DNA of 64,000 nt from Streptomyces albofaciens JCM 4342 (lineage in GTDB: Bacteria > Actinomycetota > Actinomycetes > Streptomycetales > Streptomycetaceae). The notes beneath the pieces are model-generated. The model was given only the letters and a program-made list of their open reading frames with translations. It searched no databases and had not been told where the DNA came from. Every line of letters starts with the position of its first letter. Position 1 is the first letter of the stretch. Below, one piece after another: positions 17,392 to 25,549 of the stretch. The stretch is taken from positions 4,195,501 to 4,259,500 of the forward strand of contig NZ_PDCM01000002.1 in assembly GCF_008634025.1 (NCBI RefSeq). The letters are read 5' to 3'. The translations under genes were made by a program, and so were the position numbers.

Positions 17392-18098
17392 GGCTGCGCG
17401 GGCTGACCGGCAGACTGACCGGCGGCCTCCCCGGCAGCGCGGACCGAGGCCAGCAGCAGTCCCGCCGACGTCTTGCCGGTGGGGCTGGTGATGTACTCGG
17501 CGAGCAGGCGGCGCGCCTCGGCCTTGTCGGCTTCGGGGATGGTGTCGGGGAGGACGAAGGTCGGGTCGGTGCGCTTGAGTTCCTCGACCGCCGCGTAGTA
17601 CTCGTGCCGCAGCAGGCCCCATACGGCGCCGTCGTGGTGGCGGCCGTCGAGGTAGAAGTACTCGCGCAGGATGCCTTCGAGGGTGAAGCCGACGCCGGTC
17701 ACCAGGCGCATCACGTTCTTGTTGTAGAGCGCGGTGGTGAACGTCACCCGGTGGGCGTTGCGCGCGTGGAAGAGGTGGTCGATGAGCAGGTCGAACGCCT
17801 CGGCGCCGAACCCGCGGCGCCACAGTTCGGGGTCGCCGATCGCGCCGCCGAGCACATAGCCGCCGACCGGGCCTTGTGCCTTGTAGTGCACCGCGCCCAC
17901 GGTCCGGTCCTCGCCGTCGCGCACCGCGAACTGCCGCAGGCCGCCGCTGTGGTCGAGCTTGCGGAAGTCCTCGGCGGTGACCACGTCCCCTTCGGTGGCG
18001 GCCATCACCGCGGCGGCCGAGTCGGGGCCGAACCACTGCGCCATCAGCTCGTAGTCCTGGTCGGCGGGGCGTTCGAGCCGGACGAGTTTGCCCTGCAT
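17388..18098 (-). CDS. GNAT family N-acyltransferase (RimJ/RimL-like)
   Basis: A 236-residue protein whose first about 180 residues are a GNAT fold: GKLVRLERPADQDYELM, then AIGDPELWRRGFGAEAFDLLIDHLF (acyl-CoA/pantetheine-binding R-G-x-G-x-A type loop) and HRVTFTTALYNKNVMRLVTGVGF, typical of RimJ-like N-acetyltransferases. A helical C-terminal extension of about 55 residues follows. In goadvionin biosynthesis a GNAT joins the acyl chain to the peptide N-terminus (as I recall the literature), so this is the best candidate for the lipid-peptide coupling step; alternatively it acylates the amine freed by the adjacent PIG-L deacetylase. GGAGAACTG precedes the ATG. Confidence 0.8.
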   Translation of the reverse strand: MQGKLVRLERPADQDYELMAQWFGPDSAAAVMAATEGDVVTAEDFRKLDHSGGLRQFAVRDGEDRTVGAVHYKAQGPVGGYVLGGAIGDPELWRRGFGAEAFDLLIDHLFHARNAHRVTFTTALYNKNVMRLVTGVGFTLEGILREYFYLDGRHHDGAVWGLLRHEYYAAVEELKRTDPTFVLPDTIPEADKAEARRLLAEYITSPTGKTSAGLLLASVRAAGEAAGQSAGQPAQP

Positions 18099-18172
18099 CA
18101 GTTCTCCGTTCCGGTCCCGAGCGAGGACCGTGGTCGCGATGTTGTCGGTCGGTGCTGTGGTGGTGGGCCCGG

Positions 18173-19372
18173 TCAGCCCGTCCGGACGGCGGTGGGCACG
18201 GGTTCGGCGCCGGCCGTCAGGGCCTCGATGCGGTCGGCGGCCGCCGCCGCTCCCCCGGCCCCGCGCACCTCTTCCCGCATCCGGGTGACCGCGGCCCGGA
18301 TGCCGCCGTCGGTCATGACGCGGGTCAGGGCCGTGCGCAGCGTGTCCGCGTCCAGGTGGTCGCGGTCCAGGCGCACGCCGAGGCCGAGGGCGTCGATGCG
18401 TTCGGCGACGGCGGTCTGTTCCTGGGTCTGCGGTACGGCCACCATGGGCGTGCCGTGCAGCAATGCCTCCATGGTGGAGCCCATGCCGGCGTGGGTGACG
18501 AAGGCGTCGGCGTGGCGCAGCACGTCGAGCTGGGGGACGTGCGGGTGCGCCTCGACGTGGGCGGGGAGCGGGCCGATGGCGGCGCGGTCCATGCGCGGCC
18601 CGTACGCCATGACGACCTGCCAGGGCAGCGTTGCGACCGCCTCGCCGCACATGCGGAAGAACTCGGGCCAGTCGTAGCAGGCCGTGCCGAGGGCGATCAG
18701 CAGCACCGGGCGGCCGTCCCCGGCCGGGCGCCAGCTGCCCTGGAAGCCGCGGTCGCCGGCGCACGGGCCGACGAAGGCGAACCGGTCGTCGAAGGTCTCG
18801 CCGTGGTACTGGAACGCGCGCGGCAGGAAGACCAGGCGCAGATCCTCGGTGTGGCCGAGGAAGTCGGTGACCGAGCGGCCGGACAGGCCGTGGGCGGCCA
18901 GGAACCGGGTCAGCTCCCGGGCGAAGCGCAGCACGCCGGGGTGCAGCGGGTTGTCGGCCAGGAACTCGGCCTCCAGCGAGAAGTGCTCGTTGGAGACGAA
19001 CGAGGGCCACATCTCAGCCGCCGGCAGCCGCCATTTCGCGGCGAGCACCCGGCCCGCCCAGGCGATCCCGTCGTACGCGATGGTGTCGGGCCGGTCGGTG
19101 GCCCAGGCGTCCTCCAGTACGTCCAGCGTCGCCCTGGCCTCGCGCAGGAAGTCCATGGGGGAGATGGCCAGGCCGTCCTCGGTGAGCGCGTCGTCCACCG
19201 GGTTGCGGTAGACGACCGGTTCGGCGCCCACGGCCCGTACGGCGGGCGCGAACGCCTCGGTGACCGCGTACGAGACCCGGTGGCCGCGCCGGACGAGTTC
19301 CGCGACGAGGCCGAGCGTCGGGTTCACATGACCGTGCCAGGCGATGGAGACGAAGCCGATGTGGCGCGGCAT
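18173..19372 (-). CDS. MGT-type glycosyltransferase (GT1 family)
   Basis: A 399-residue GT-B glycosyltransferase. N-terminus MPRHIGFVSIAWHGHVNPTL is the acceptor-domain start; the C-terminal nucleotide-sugar motif reads FVTHAGMGSTMEALLHGTPMVAVPQ with TQEQTAVAERI behind it, the standard pattern of macrolide-type glycosyltransferases. It heads the leftward operon with GNAT, PIG-L and NodS-like genes. No sugar-nucleotide biosynthesis genes are in the window, so a common donor such as UDP-GlcNAc is the simplest guess. The ATG at 19372 has GGGGGAGGG in front; an upstream in-frame start at 19414 would add 14 residues and lies inside the promoter region, so it is less likely. Confidence 0.85.
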   Translation of the reverse strand: MPRHIGFVSIAWHGHVNPTLGLVAELVRRGHRVSYAVTEAFAPAVRAVGAEPVVYRNPVDDALTEDGLAISPMDFLREARATLDVLEDAWATDRPDTIAYDGIAWAGRVLAAKWRLPAAEMWPSFVSNEHFSLEAEFLADNPLHPGVLRFARELTRFLAAHGLSGRSVTDFLGHTEDLRLVFLPRAFQYHGETFDDRFAFVGPCAGDRGFQGSWRPAGDGRPVLLIALGTACYDWPEFFRMCGEAVATLPWQVVMAYGPRMDRAAIGPLPAHVEAHPHVPQLDVLRHADAFVTHAGMGSTMEALLHGTPMVAVPQTQEQTAVAERIDALGLGVRLDRDHLDADTLRTALTRVMTDGGIRAAVTRMREEVRGAGGAAAAADRIEALTAGAEPVPTAVRTG

Positions 19373-19407
19373 GGCGCCCTCCCCCGTTGTTGTCACCGTA
19401 GACGTTG

Positions 19408-19455
19408 TTGACAAAATATGACTACAGATTCAGCATATTCGACAACTCATGACTG
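19408..19455. promoter_or_regulatory. Two direct copies of a putative cluster operator
   Basis: TTGACAAAATATGACTA (19408-19424) and TCGACAACTCATGACTG (19439-19455) are direct repeats starting 31 bases apart, about three helical turns. They lie between the leftward glycosyltransferase operon and the rightward 19480 gene. Related elements occur at the other cluster promoters (29825-29841, 29924-29939, 38335-38350, 39629-39646). The gap is strikingly AT-rich for this genome. Confidence 0.55.
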
Positions 19456-19479
19456 GCGGTAGAGGGGTGGCGCGGCCGG

Positions 19480-20265
19480 ATGACGACAGCGGAGACGGAC
19501 CGGCCGGACGCGCGGCCCGACGGCGGCCGACAGCCGGATGACGACGCCGTACGCCGCGGATCCGAACGCCACGGATCCGAACGCCACGGATCCGAACGTC
19601 ACGACGCAGTACGCCATGACGCCGTACACCACGGATCCGAACGTCACGACGCAGTACGCCATGACGCCGTACGCCACGGATCCGTACGTCACGACGCCGC
19701 AAGTCACGACGCCGTACGTCACGCATCCGTACGTCACGGAATCGCTCTCGCGGCCACCGACGGCCGACAACTGGCCGACGCGACGGCCGAGTTCGGCGCA
19801 CCCGGCCTCACCGCCGCCCCGGAAGCGCACACCAAGCCCGTTGACGCGGTCACCTGGGCGCTGCGTACCGCGTTCGAGGCCCTGCCCGAGGCCGTACGGT
19901 CGACCGCCCCGCTGTACGTCCTGTGCGGCGCGTACAGCTCCTGGGCCGCCCGGCACTTCGTAGGGCGCTGCCACGACACCGGGCGGCGGCTGCGGCCCTC
20001 GGACTCGATCGGCCTGGAGACCTCCGAGCTGGTCCGCCCCTACACCACCGCGTCCGGACACCGCGGGGGCTGCTACCTGCTCGCTCCCCTGCCGGTGGAC
20101 ACACGGGAACCGAAGCGGGCCACGGACCCGCCGCGCCCGCCCTGGCCCCTGGCCGCCATGCCGGGACCGGCCGTCCACCTGGACCTTTTCGTCTCCCCCT
20201 GCGAAGGACCGCGCCCGGTGCACTGCCTCGCCATCGCCACCGCCTGGAGCGTCACATGCCCGTGA
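19480..20265 (+). CDS. Protein with Arg-His pentad repeats and a ketosynthase-like C-terminal domain, unknown function
   Basis: A 261-residue protein of unrecognised family. Residues 25-89 are thirteen tandem 5-residue units beginning with Arg-His or a close variant (RHGSE, RHDAV, HHGSE, RHGSV), coded by 15-bp repeats. After this comes a globular part with WALRTAFEALPEAVRST, LYVLCGAYSSWAARHFV and DSIGLETSELVRPYTTASG, faintly like the N-terminal half of small ketosynthase-related proteins, without a catalytic Cys-His-His set. It overlaps the following ketosynthase gene by 10 bases, so it may be a structural or chain-length partner of that enzyme. The His-rich repeat could bind metal. Function not known. 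Confidence 0.6.
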   Translation: MTTAETDRPDARPDGGRQPDDDAVRRGSERHGSERHGSERHDAVRHDAVHHGSERHDAVRHDAVRHGSVRHDAASHDAVRHASVRHGIALAATDGRQLADATAEFGAPGLTAAPEAHTKPVDAVTWALRTAFEALPEAVRSTAPLYVLCGAYSSWAARHFVGRCHDTGRRLRPSDSIGLETSELVRPYTTASGHRGGCYLLAPLPVDTREPKRATDPPRPPWPLAAMPGPAVHLDLFVSPCEGPRPVHCLAIATAWSVTCP

Positions 20266-21416
20266 AGGACCCGGTCAACGACATCGTCATCAGCGGCCTC
20301 GGGCTGGTCACCCCGTTCGGTGCGGGCGTCGCGCCCTTCTGGCGGGGGCTGCTCGAAGGGCGCTCGGCCCTGCGTCCGGCCGGGCGCTTCGAGGCGCCGT
20401 CGTACCGGGGCGAGCCGGTCGGCGAGGTGCCCGGACCGGGCCCGGCGGCCGGGACGCCGCGCAAGAGCGCCTACGCGCGAGCCGCGATCGGGGAGGCCGT
20501 GGAGGCCGCCGGGCTGCCGGGAGTGCCGCGCGACGCCCTGGTGATCCTGGTCGGGCAGGCACCGTACCCGGGCCCGGAAACCGTCGCGGACGCTGCCTCG
20601 GACCCCGCCGCCCACCGGGAGTTCCTCGGTCCCGACCCGGCCGGCGCCCTCGGCCCCGCCTTCGCCCCGGGCCGCGTCCTGCACCTCTCCCACGCCTGTG
20701 CCTCCGCCGTCTTCGCGGTCGGCTTCGCCCGCGAGGCCCTGCGTGCGGGCGTCGCGCCGCTCGCCGTGGTGGCGGGCTCGTCGGTGCTCAACCGGTACGA
20801 GTACGCCAGCATGGACGTCGTACGGGCCGTGGGCCGGGAAGCGGCCAGGCCGTTCGACACCGGCCGGGCGGGCATCTCGCTCGGTGAGGGCGGGGGCGCC
20901 GTCGTCCTGGAGCCGGCCGGGCACGCCAGGGCGCGGGGGCACGCCACGGATCTGGTGGTCGCCGGTGCGGCGTGCCGGGTGGCCGGGGCCAAGGCCGCCG
21001 CGTCGGACGCCGAGCTGATCGCCGGGTGCATGCGCGACGCGCTGGCGGACGCCGGGGCGGACCGGCTGGACCATGTGCACGCGCACGCGACCGGCACCGT
21101 CCAGGGCGACGCCGCCGAACTCGCGGCCGTGGAGTCCATCGCCGCCGAAACCGGTTCCGACGCGCTCCCCGTGACCTCGCACAAGGGCGCCATCGGCCAC
21201 CTGCTGCACATCTCGGGCGCCCCGGCGCTGGCCGCCGCCGCGCTGACGCTGCGTACGGGGACCGTCCCGCCGACCGCCGGACTGACGGCCGCCGAGGGCA
21301 CGGACCGCGTGGTGCTGCCGACGGCGCCTCTGCGGCTGCCGTCGGCCCGTACCGCCGCCGTGAACAGCTTCGGCTTCGGCGGCAACAACGCGACGCTGGT
21401 CCTGCGCGGGGTCTGA
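20256..21416 (+). CDS. Beta-ketoacyl synthase (compact KAS II-like)
   Basis: A 386-residue condensing enzyme: VISGLGLVTPFGAGV start, nucleophile C148 in LSHACASAVF, first His in HAHATGTVQGD, second in TSHKGAIGHLLHISGA and the closing NSFGFGGNNATLVL. The Cys-His-His triad is complete, so it should be catalytically active rather than a chain-length factor. It is shorter than typical KAS II and the residues before the nucleophile (SHA instead of TxA) are unusual. Cotranscribed with the Arg-His repeat protein, which may be its partner. Likely extends or primes the acyl chain in the cluster. A strong hairpin follows at 21430-21490. Confidence 0.85.
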   Translation: MPVKDPVNDIVISGLGLVTPFGAGVAPFWRGLLEGRSALRPAGRFEAPSYRGEPVGEVPGPGPAAGTPRKSAYARAAIGEAVEAAGLPGVPRDALVILVGQAPYPGPETVADAASDPAAHREFLGPDPAGALGPAFAPGRVLHLSHACASAVFAVGFAREALRAGVAPLAVVAGSSVLNRYEYASMDVVRAVGREAARPFDTGRAGISLGEGGGAVVLEPAGHARARGHATDLVVAGAACRVAGAKAAASDAELIAGCMRDALADAGADRLDHVHAHATGTVQGDAAELAAVESIAAETGSDALPVTSHKGAIGHLLHISGAPALAAAALTLRTGTVPPTAGLTAAEGTDRVVLPTAPLRLPSARTAAVNSFGFGGNNATLVLRGV

Positions 21417-21429
21417 GGGGCCCTGAAAG

Positions 21430-21490
21430 GGGGCTGTGTCATGGCCCCGGCCGGGCGTCCACCGCCTGGCCGGGGCCATGACACAGCCCC
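21430..21490. terminator. Bidirectional terminator between ketosynthase and AMP-ligase genes
   Basis: A perfect 23-base inverted repeat (21430-21452 and 21468-21490) with a 15-base loop between two converging operons. Confidence 0.9.
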
Positions 21491-21539
21491 TTCCCCCCAG
21501 TCCCTCACCCCGACCCCTCCCCCCCCAGCCCCCAGCCCC

Positions 21540-23009
21540 TCAGTCCCCCAGCCCCACCTGCGCCCGCAGCGCCCGCGCGTCCACCTTCCCGTTCGCCGAC
21601 AGCGGGAAGCTCTCCACCACATGGACCGCGTTGGGCTGCTCGTACTCCGCCAGATGCACGGCCAGCCGACGCCGCCACTCGGCAGGCGCGGCGACCTCGG
21701 GATCCGCCACCACGAAGTGCAGTGCGCTGCCGCGCCGGCTGTCCTCCACCGCCAGCACCTTCACCTGCCGCCCGGCCGCCTCGGCCTTGCGTTCCAGGCT
21801 CTCCGGGTAGAGCGTGAAGCCCAGCCGGTGCACCGCCTGGTTGCGGCCGACCACGTGCAGGTTGCCCGCCTCGTCGAAGCGGCCGAGGTCTGCGGTCGGG
21901 TACCAGGTCGTGTGCCGTACGGGCGTGAGCGTGCCGTCCTCCAGGAGGTAGCCCTCCATCAGGCCCGGCGAGTCCACCTCGATCTCGCCCAGCTCGCCGG
22001 GCGCGGCCTCCCGGCCGTCCGGGGTGACCACCCGTATCCGTACGCCGGGCAGCGGCCGGCCGCAGCCGGTCGGCGCGTCGGGCGTGGCCAGCGCGACGTT
22101 GCCCAGCTCGCTGAGGCCGTAGCCGTCCAGCAGCGGGCGGCCCATGACGGCCGGGAACGCTTCGGCGAGCGGGGCGGGCAGCGGGGCGCCGCCCACGCCC
22201 CAGATCCGCACCCCGGCGAGTGCCTCGCGCAGCTCCGGGCGGCGGCGGACGACGCCGAGCAGGGAGTGGTACGTGGACGGGGCGGCGTCCACGGCCGTGA
22301 CGCCGTGGGCCGCGGCCTGGCCGACGGCGAGGTCCAGCCGCTGGTACGGGGTGACGATCAGGGTGCAGCGGGCCAGCCACCACAGCAGGACGACGGACAG
22401 GCCGTACTGGTGGGAGAAGGGCAGCAGCGGGGCGAGCACGTCGTCCGCGCGGTAGCCCATGGCCTGGATGGTGCGCAGCGTGTTGTCGTGCACCGCGGGG
22501 CCCGACTTCACGATGCCCTTGGGGCGGCCGGTGGTGCCGGAGGACCACAGCACCACGGCGTCCGGGCGGGCGAGCCAAGCGGTGAGGTCGACCTCGCCGG
22601 GCGGGGGCGCGGTGTCCGCGCCGAGGCCGGGGTAGCGGAGCACCCGGTCGGCGGGGAAGGCGGGACCGGCGATGCCATCGGTGCCGTGGGTGCCGTCGGT
22701 GTTGTCGGTGCCGTCGGTGAGCAGCCAGCGGGCGCGGGCCTGGCGGGCGGTCGCCCGGCCGTCGGCGGCGGACTGGCGGTGGTCGACCGGGACGAGCGAG
22801 GTGTCCAGGTGCATCAGGGCGAGCAGCGCCACGACGTAGTCGACGCAGTTGTCACCCTTGACCAGGACCCGGTCACCGGGGCATATGCCGCGGTCGCGCA
22901 GGACCCGGGCGGCGGCCAGCACCCGGCCGGTCAGGTCCGGTCCGGACAGGCCGTCGGACGCGCCGACGAGCCGGGGGGCGGGGACGGGGGGCGCCATCGT
23001 TTCGGTCAT
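21540..23009 (-). CDS. Acyl-AMP ligase (adenylate-forming enzyme)
   Basis: A 489-residue member of the ANL superfamily: LWSSGTTGRPKGIVKS (A3 P-loop), VDAAPSTYHSLLG, DGYGLSELGNVALATP (A5), WYPTADLGRFDEAGN (A7) and NGKVDARALRAQ with the catalytic Lys (A10). It lacks carrier and condensation domains, so it activates a free acid to an acyl-adenylate and passes it to CoA or to the cluster ACP. Last gene of the operon that carries the LanKC, precursor, reductase, ureohydrolase and dehydratase genes. A guanidinobutyrate- or aminobutyrate-type starter is an attractive substrate given those neighbours. The ATG at 23009 has GGAG upstream; an ATG at 23027 is possible. Confidence 0.87.
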   Translation of the reverse strand: MTETMAPPVPAPRLVGASDGLSGPDLTGRVLAAARVLRDRGICPGDRVLVKGDNCVDYVVALLALMHLDTSLVPVDHRQSAADGRATARQARARWLLTDGTDNTDGTHGTDGIAGPAFPADRVLRYPGLGADTAPPPGEVDLTAWLARPDAVVLWSSGTTGRPKGIVKSGPAVHDNTLRTIQAMGYRADDVLAPLLPFSHQYGLSVVLLWWLARCTLIVTPYQRLDLAVGQAAAHGVTAVDAAPSTYHSLLGVVRRRPELREALAGVRIWGVGGAPLPAPLAEAFPAVMGRPLLDGYGLSELGNVALATPDAPTGCGRPLPGVRIRVVTPDGREAAPGELGEIEVDSPGLMEGYLLEDGTLTPVRHTTWYPTADLGRFDEAGNLHVVGRNQAVHRLGFTLYPESLERKAEAAGRQVKVLAVEDSRRGSALHFVVADPEVAAPAEWRRRLAVHLAEYEQPNAVHVVESFPLSANGKVDARALRAQVGLGD

Positions 23010-23036
23010 GCGGAGATCCGCTCCCATGAGTCGGAG

Positions 23037-23669
23037 TCAGTTCTTGTCATCGCCGCCGGGGCGGTTTTCGTCATCGTCGGCACGGCGGTTCACATCGCCG
23101 CCGCTGTCGCGGTGGTTCGCGCCTTCGCAGCACCGGTGGTTCGCGCCTTCGCAGTCACAGCGGTCCGCGTCTTCGCTCTCACGCCGGTCCACGCCTTTCC
23201 AGTCCCGGCGGTCCGCGTCTTCGCTCTCACGGCGCTCCGGGAGCAGCAGGGTGGAGGTCACGGTGCTCACCGGTGATCCGTCGGCGGCCCGGAAGGCGCT
23301 CTCCAGCACCACGACCTCGCGGCCCGCGCGCCGGGACGCGTCCTTCAGCCGTACGGTCACCAAGAGTTCGTCCCCGGCGTACGCGGGCCGGTGGTGCACG
23401 AAGCGCTCCTCGCGGTGGATCGTGCCCGCGCCGTCGGCGGGGGCGCCGAGATCGCGCAGCAGCCGTTCCTCGGCGCGGATCGCGAGGACGGCGAGGAAGG
23501 TCGGCGGGGCGAGGACGTCCGGGTGGCCCAGGGCGCGGGCCGCCGCGGGGTCCGTGTGCGCGGGGTCGGCGGTGCCCACGGCCGCGGCGAACTCGCGGAT
23601 CTTCTCGCGCTCGACCGCGTACGGGCCGAAGACGGCCCGGCGGCCGTCCCCCTCCCCCGGTACGCTCAC
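23037..23669 (-). CDS. MaoC/hot-dog-type 3-hydroxyacyl dehydratase with repetitive charged tail
   Basis: A 210-residue protein. Residues about 10-145 resemble the FAS1-like/MaoC N-terminal dehydratase domain: GPYAVEREKIREFAAAVG, then LGHPDVLAPPTFLAVLA and DELLVTVRLKDASRR. It would dehydrate a 3-hydroxyacyl-ACP during chain building, although the classic hydratase D-x4-H motif is not evident, so it may need a partner or act on thioesters differently. The last about 65 residues are degenerate repeats (RRESEDADR and CEGANHR units) of charged, low-complexity sequence. GTG start at 23669 overlaps the ureohydrolase stop (GTGA). Confidence 0.7.
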   Translation of the reverse strand: MSVPGEGDGRRAVFGPYAVEREKIREFAAAVGTADPAHTDPAAARALGHPDVLAPPTFLAVLAIRAEERLLRDLGAPADGAGTIHREERFVHHRPAYAGDELLVTVRLKDASRRAGREVVVLESAFRAADGSPVSTVTSTLLLPERRESEDADRRDWKGVDRRESEDADRCDCEGANHRCCEGANHRDSGGDVNRRADDDENRPGGDDKN

Positions 23670-24691
23670 CGGCCGCCGCCCACGCCGTCCCGCCGCAGCA
23701 GCGGGACCGCCGGGTCCCACGTCGTGCCCTCCCGGGCGTCGCGGCGGCGCCGGGCGATGCCGGACAGCGCCTCCAGGACGATCCGGTTGCCCAGGTACGC
23801 GGTGATGTCGGCGTGGTCGTACGGCGGTGCCACCTCGACCACCTCGACGCCGACGACGGGCAGTTCGTAGGCCGCCCGGCGCACCGCGTCCAGCAGTTGG
23901 CGCGAGGTCAGGCCGCCCGGCTCGGGGGTGCCGGTGCCCGGCGCCTGGCCCGGGTCGACCACGTCCACGTCGACCGAGAGGTACACGCCGTCGCAGTCGT
24001 CCATGGCGGTGGCGAACGCCTCGGTCAGGCAGGTGTCGAAGCCGCGGGCGGTGATCTCGCTCATCTCGTACGAGCGCATGCCCTGGTCGGCCATCCAGCG
24101 CAGCGTCTCCGGGCCCGGCCAGTAGCCGCGCAGCCCCATCTGGAGGAAGCGGTCGCCGCGAACCGCGCCGCACTCGATGAGCTGGCGCATCGGCTTGCCG
24201 TGTCCGTAGAGCGGGCCGTCCTCCACCTCGCCGGTGTCGGCGTGCGCGTCGAAGTGCAGCATCGAGATGCGCCCGAAGCCGTGGTGGCGGGCGACGGCGC
24301 GCATGTCGGGCAGCGCGATGGTGTGGTCGCCGCCGAGCACGACGGGGATCGCGCCGAGGCCGGCGGTCATCCGTACCGCGCCTTCCACGGTGCGGATGCT
24401 CTGCTCGATGTCCCCGGAGTAGCAGGGCACGTCCCCGGCGTCGTAGACCTTCAGTTCGGTCAGCGGGTCGACGCCGAGCGCGAGGCTGCGCCGGGCGCCG
24501 TTGTGCGGCAGGTAGCAGGCCTGGCGGATGGCGGCCGGGCCGAAGCGGGCGCCGGGCCGGTGCGAGGTGCCGCCGTCGAAGGGGGCGCCCAGGATGATCA
24601 CGTCGGCGTCGGTGGGCGGGTCGTCCAGGTTCAGGCGCGGGACGCCGAGGAAGGTGATGTCCGGGCCGAAGGCCGATCCGAGGTGGTGCAC
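23666..24691 (-). CDS. Ureohydrolase (agmatinase/guanidinobutyrase family)
   Basis: A 341-residue manganese enzyme with all metal-ligand motifs: VVLGGDHTIALPD (His), MLHFDAHADTGE (D-x-H-x-D) and YLSVDVDVVDPGQAPG (D-x-D). GAPFDGGTSHRPGARFGP is the usual N-terminal loop of agmatinase/guanidinobutyrase enzymes. The reaction is removal of urea from a guanidino group, leaving a primary amine. Inside a lipopeptide cluster it either unmasks an amine on a guanidino-fatty acid or prepares the starter acid. It starts at a GTG one base after the FabI-like gene ends and is coupled to the dehydratase gene. Confidence 0.88.
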   Translation of the reverse strand: MHHLGSAFGPDITFLGVPRLNLDDPPTDADVIILGAPFDGGTSHRPGARFGPAAIRQACYLPHNGARRSLALGVDPLTELKVYDAGDVPCYSGDIEQSIRTVEGAVRMTAGLGAIPVVLGGDHTIALPDMRAVARHHGFGRISMLHFDAHADTGEVEDGPLYGHGKPMRQLIECGAVRGDRFLQMGLRGYWPGPETLRWMADQGMRSYEMSEITARGFDTCLTEAFATAMDDCDGVYLSVDVDVVDPGQAPGTGTPEPGGLTSRQLLDAVRRAAYELPVVGVEVVEVAPPYDHADITAYLGNRIVLEALSGIARRRRDAREGTTWDPAVPLLRRDGVGGGR

Positions 24692-24692
24692 G

Positions 24693-25463
24693 TCAGCTTC
24701 CGATCAGGTGGTGGCCGCCGTCGGCGTGCACGATCTCGCCGGTGGTCGCGGGCAGCCAGTCCGAGAGCAGGGCGAGGCAGGTGCGGGCCACCGGGTCGGC
24801 GTCCGCGGGGTCCCAGCCCAGCGGGGCGCGGGTCGCCCACTCCTTCTCGAAGGCCGGGCCGTCGCCGCCGATGCCGCGGGCGGCCAAGGTTCGAAGCGGG
24901 CCCGCCGCGACGAGGTTGACGCGGATGTTCTCGGGGCCGAGGTCCCGGGCGAGGTAGCGGGAGCAGGCCTCCAGCCCGGCCTTGGCGACGCCCATCCAGT
25001 CGTAGCCGGGCCAGGCGCGCGAGGCGTCGAAGTCCAGGCCCACGATGGAGGCGCCGGGCGCCAGCAGCGGGCGGCAGGCGGTGGCCAGGGCGGTGAGGGA
25101 GTACGTGGAGGTGTGCAGGGCCGCGGACACGTCGGTCCACGGCGCCGTCAGGAAGCCGCCGTCGAGGCAGGTGGCGGGGGCGTGGGCGACGGAGTGCAGG
25201 ACGCCGTCGATGCCGTCGAGGTGCGCGCCCACGCGGTCGGCGAGGGTGGCGAGCTGGTCCGCGTCGGTGACGTCGAGTTCGACGACCGGGGGCTCGCCGG
25301 GAAGGCGGCGGGCGAGCCGCTGGACGAGCGTGGGGCGCCCGTACGCGGTGAGCACGATCCGCGCGCCCTGCTGCCGGGCGAGCCGCGCCACGGCGTAGGC
25401 GATGGAACTCTCGCTGATCACACCGGTGATGACCAGCCTCTTGCCGTCGAGCAGGCCGCTCAT
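24693..25463 (-). CDS. FabI-like enoyl-ACP reductase
   Basis: A 256-residue short-chain dehydrogenase: LVITGVISESSIAYAVARLA has the FabI-type variation of the Gly-rich nucleotide-binding loop, VLHSVAHAPA is the N-A-G equivalent, and YDWMGVAKAGLEA holds the Tyr-x6-Lys pair characteristic of FabI. PLRTLAARGIGG is the usual substrate loop. It reduces the trans-2 double bond of enoyl-ACP with NAD(P)H. Together with the MaoC-type protein, ketosynthases, ACP and acyltransferase it supplies a saturated chain; no ketoreductase is in the window, so that step probably uses the housekeeping FabG. A perfect hairpin lies between this gene and the lanthipeptide precursor gene. Confidence 0.9.
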   Translation of the reverse strand: MSGLLDGKRLVITGVISESSIAYAVARLARQQGARIVLTAYGRPTLVQRLARRLPGEPPVVELDVTDADQLATLADRVGAHLDGIDGVLHSVAHAPATCLDGGFLTAPWTDVSAALHTSTYSLTALATACRPLLAPGASIVGLDFDASRAWPGYDWMGVAKAGLEACSRYLARDLGPENIRVNLVAAGPLRTLAARGIGGDGPAFEKEWATRAPLGWDPADADPVARTCLALLSDWLPATTGEIVHADGGHHLIGS

Positions 25464-25499
25464 CCGGGCTCCTCACAGGGTGGTACGGGGAAAGGGTTG

Positions 25500-25535
25500 A
25501 GCTCCGGTGCCCGCCCGGGGGCGGGCACCGGAGCT
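25500..25535 (-). terminator. Hairpin between precursor gene and FabI-like gene (terminator or attenuator)
   Basis: A perfect inverted repeat (25500-25514 against 25521-25535, loop CCGGGG) starting 15 bases after the precursor stop codon. It would stop most transcripts after the precursor gene and let some continue into the lipid genes, or stabilise the 3' end of a processed precursor mRNA. Confidence 0.75.
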
Positions 25536-25549
25536 GGCGCTCAGCGCGT

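Noticed and set aside
19538..19963. Alternative frame giving TDPNVTTQYAMTPY repeats
   Set aside because: Overlaps the Arg-His repeat gene in another frame, lacks a ribosome binding site and ends in Arg/Pro low complexity; the frame that overlaps the ketosynthase gene by 10 bases is preferred.
20256..21416. Chain-length factor (KS-beta) for a type II polyketide
   Set aside because: Its Cys-His-His triad is complete, and no cyclases or aromatases are nearby.
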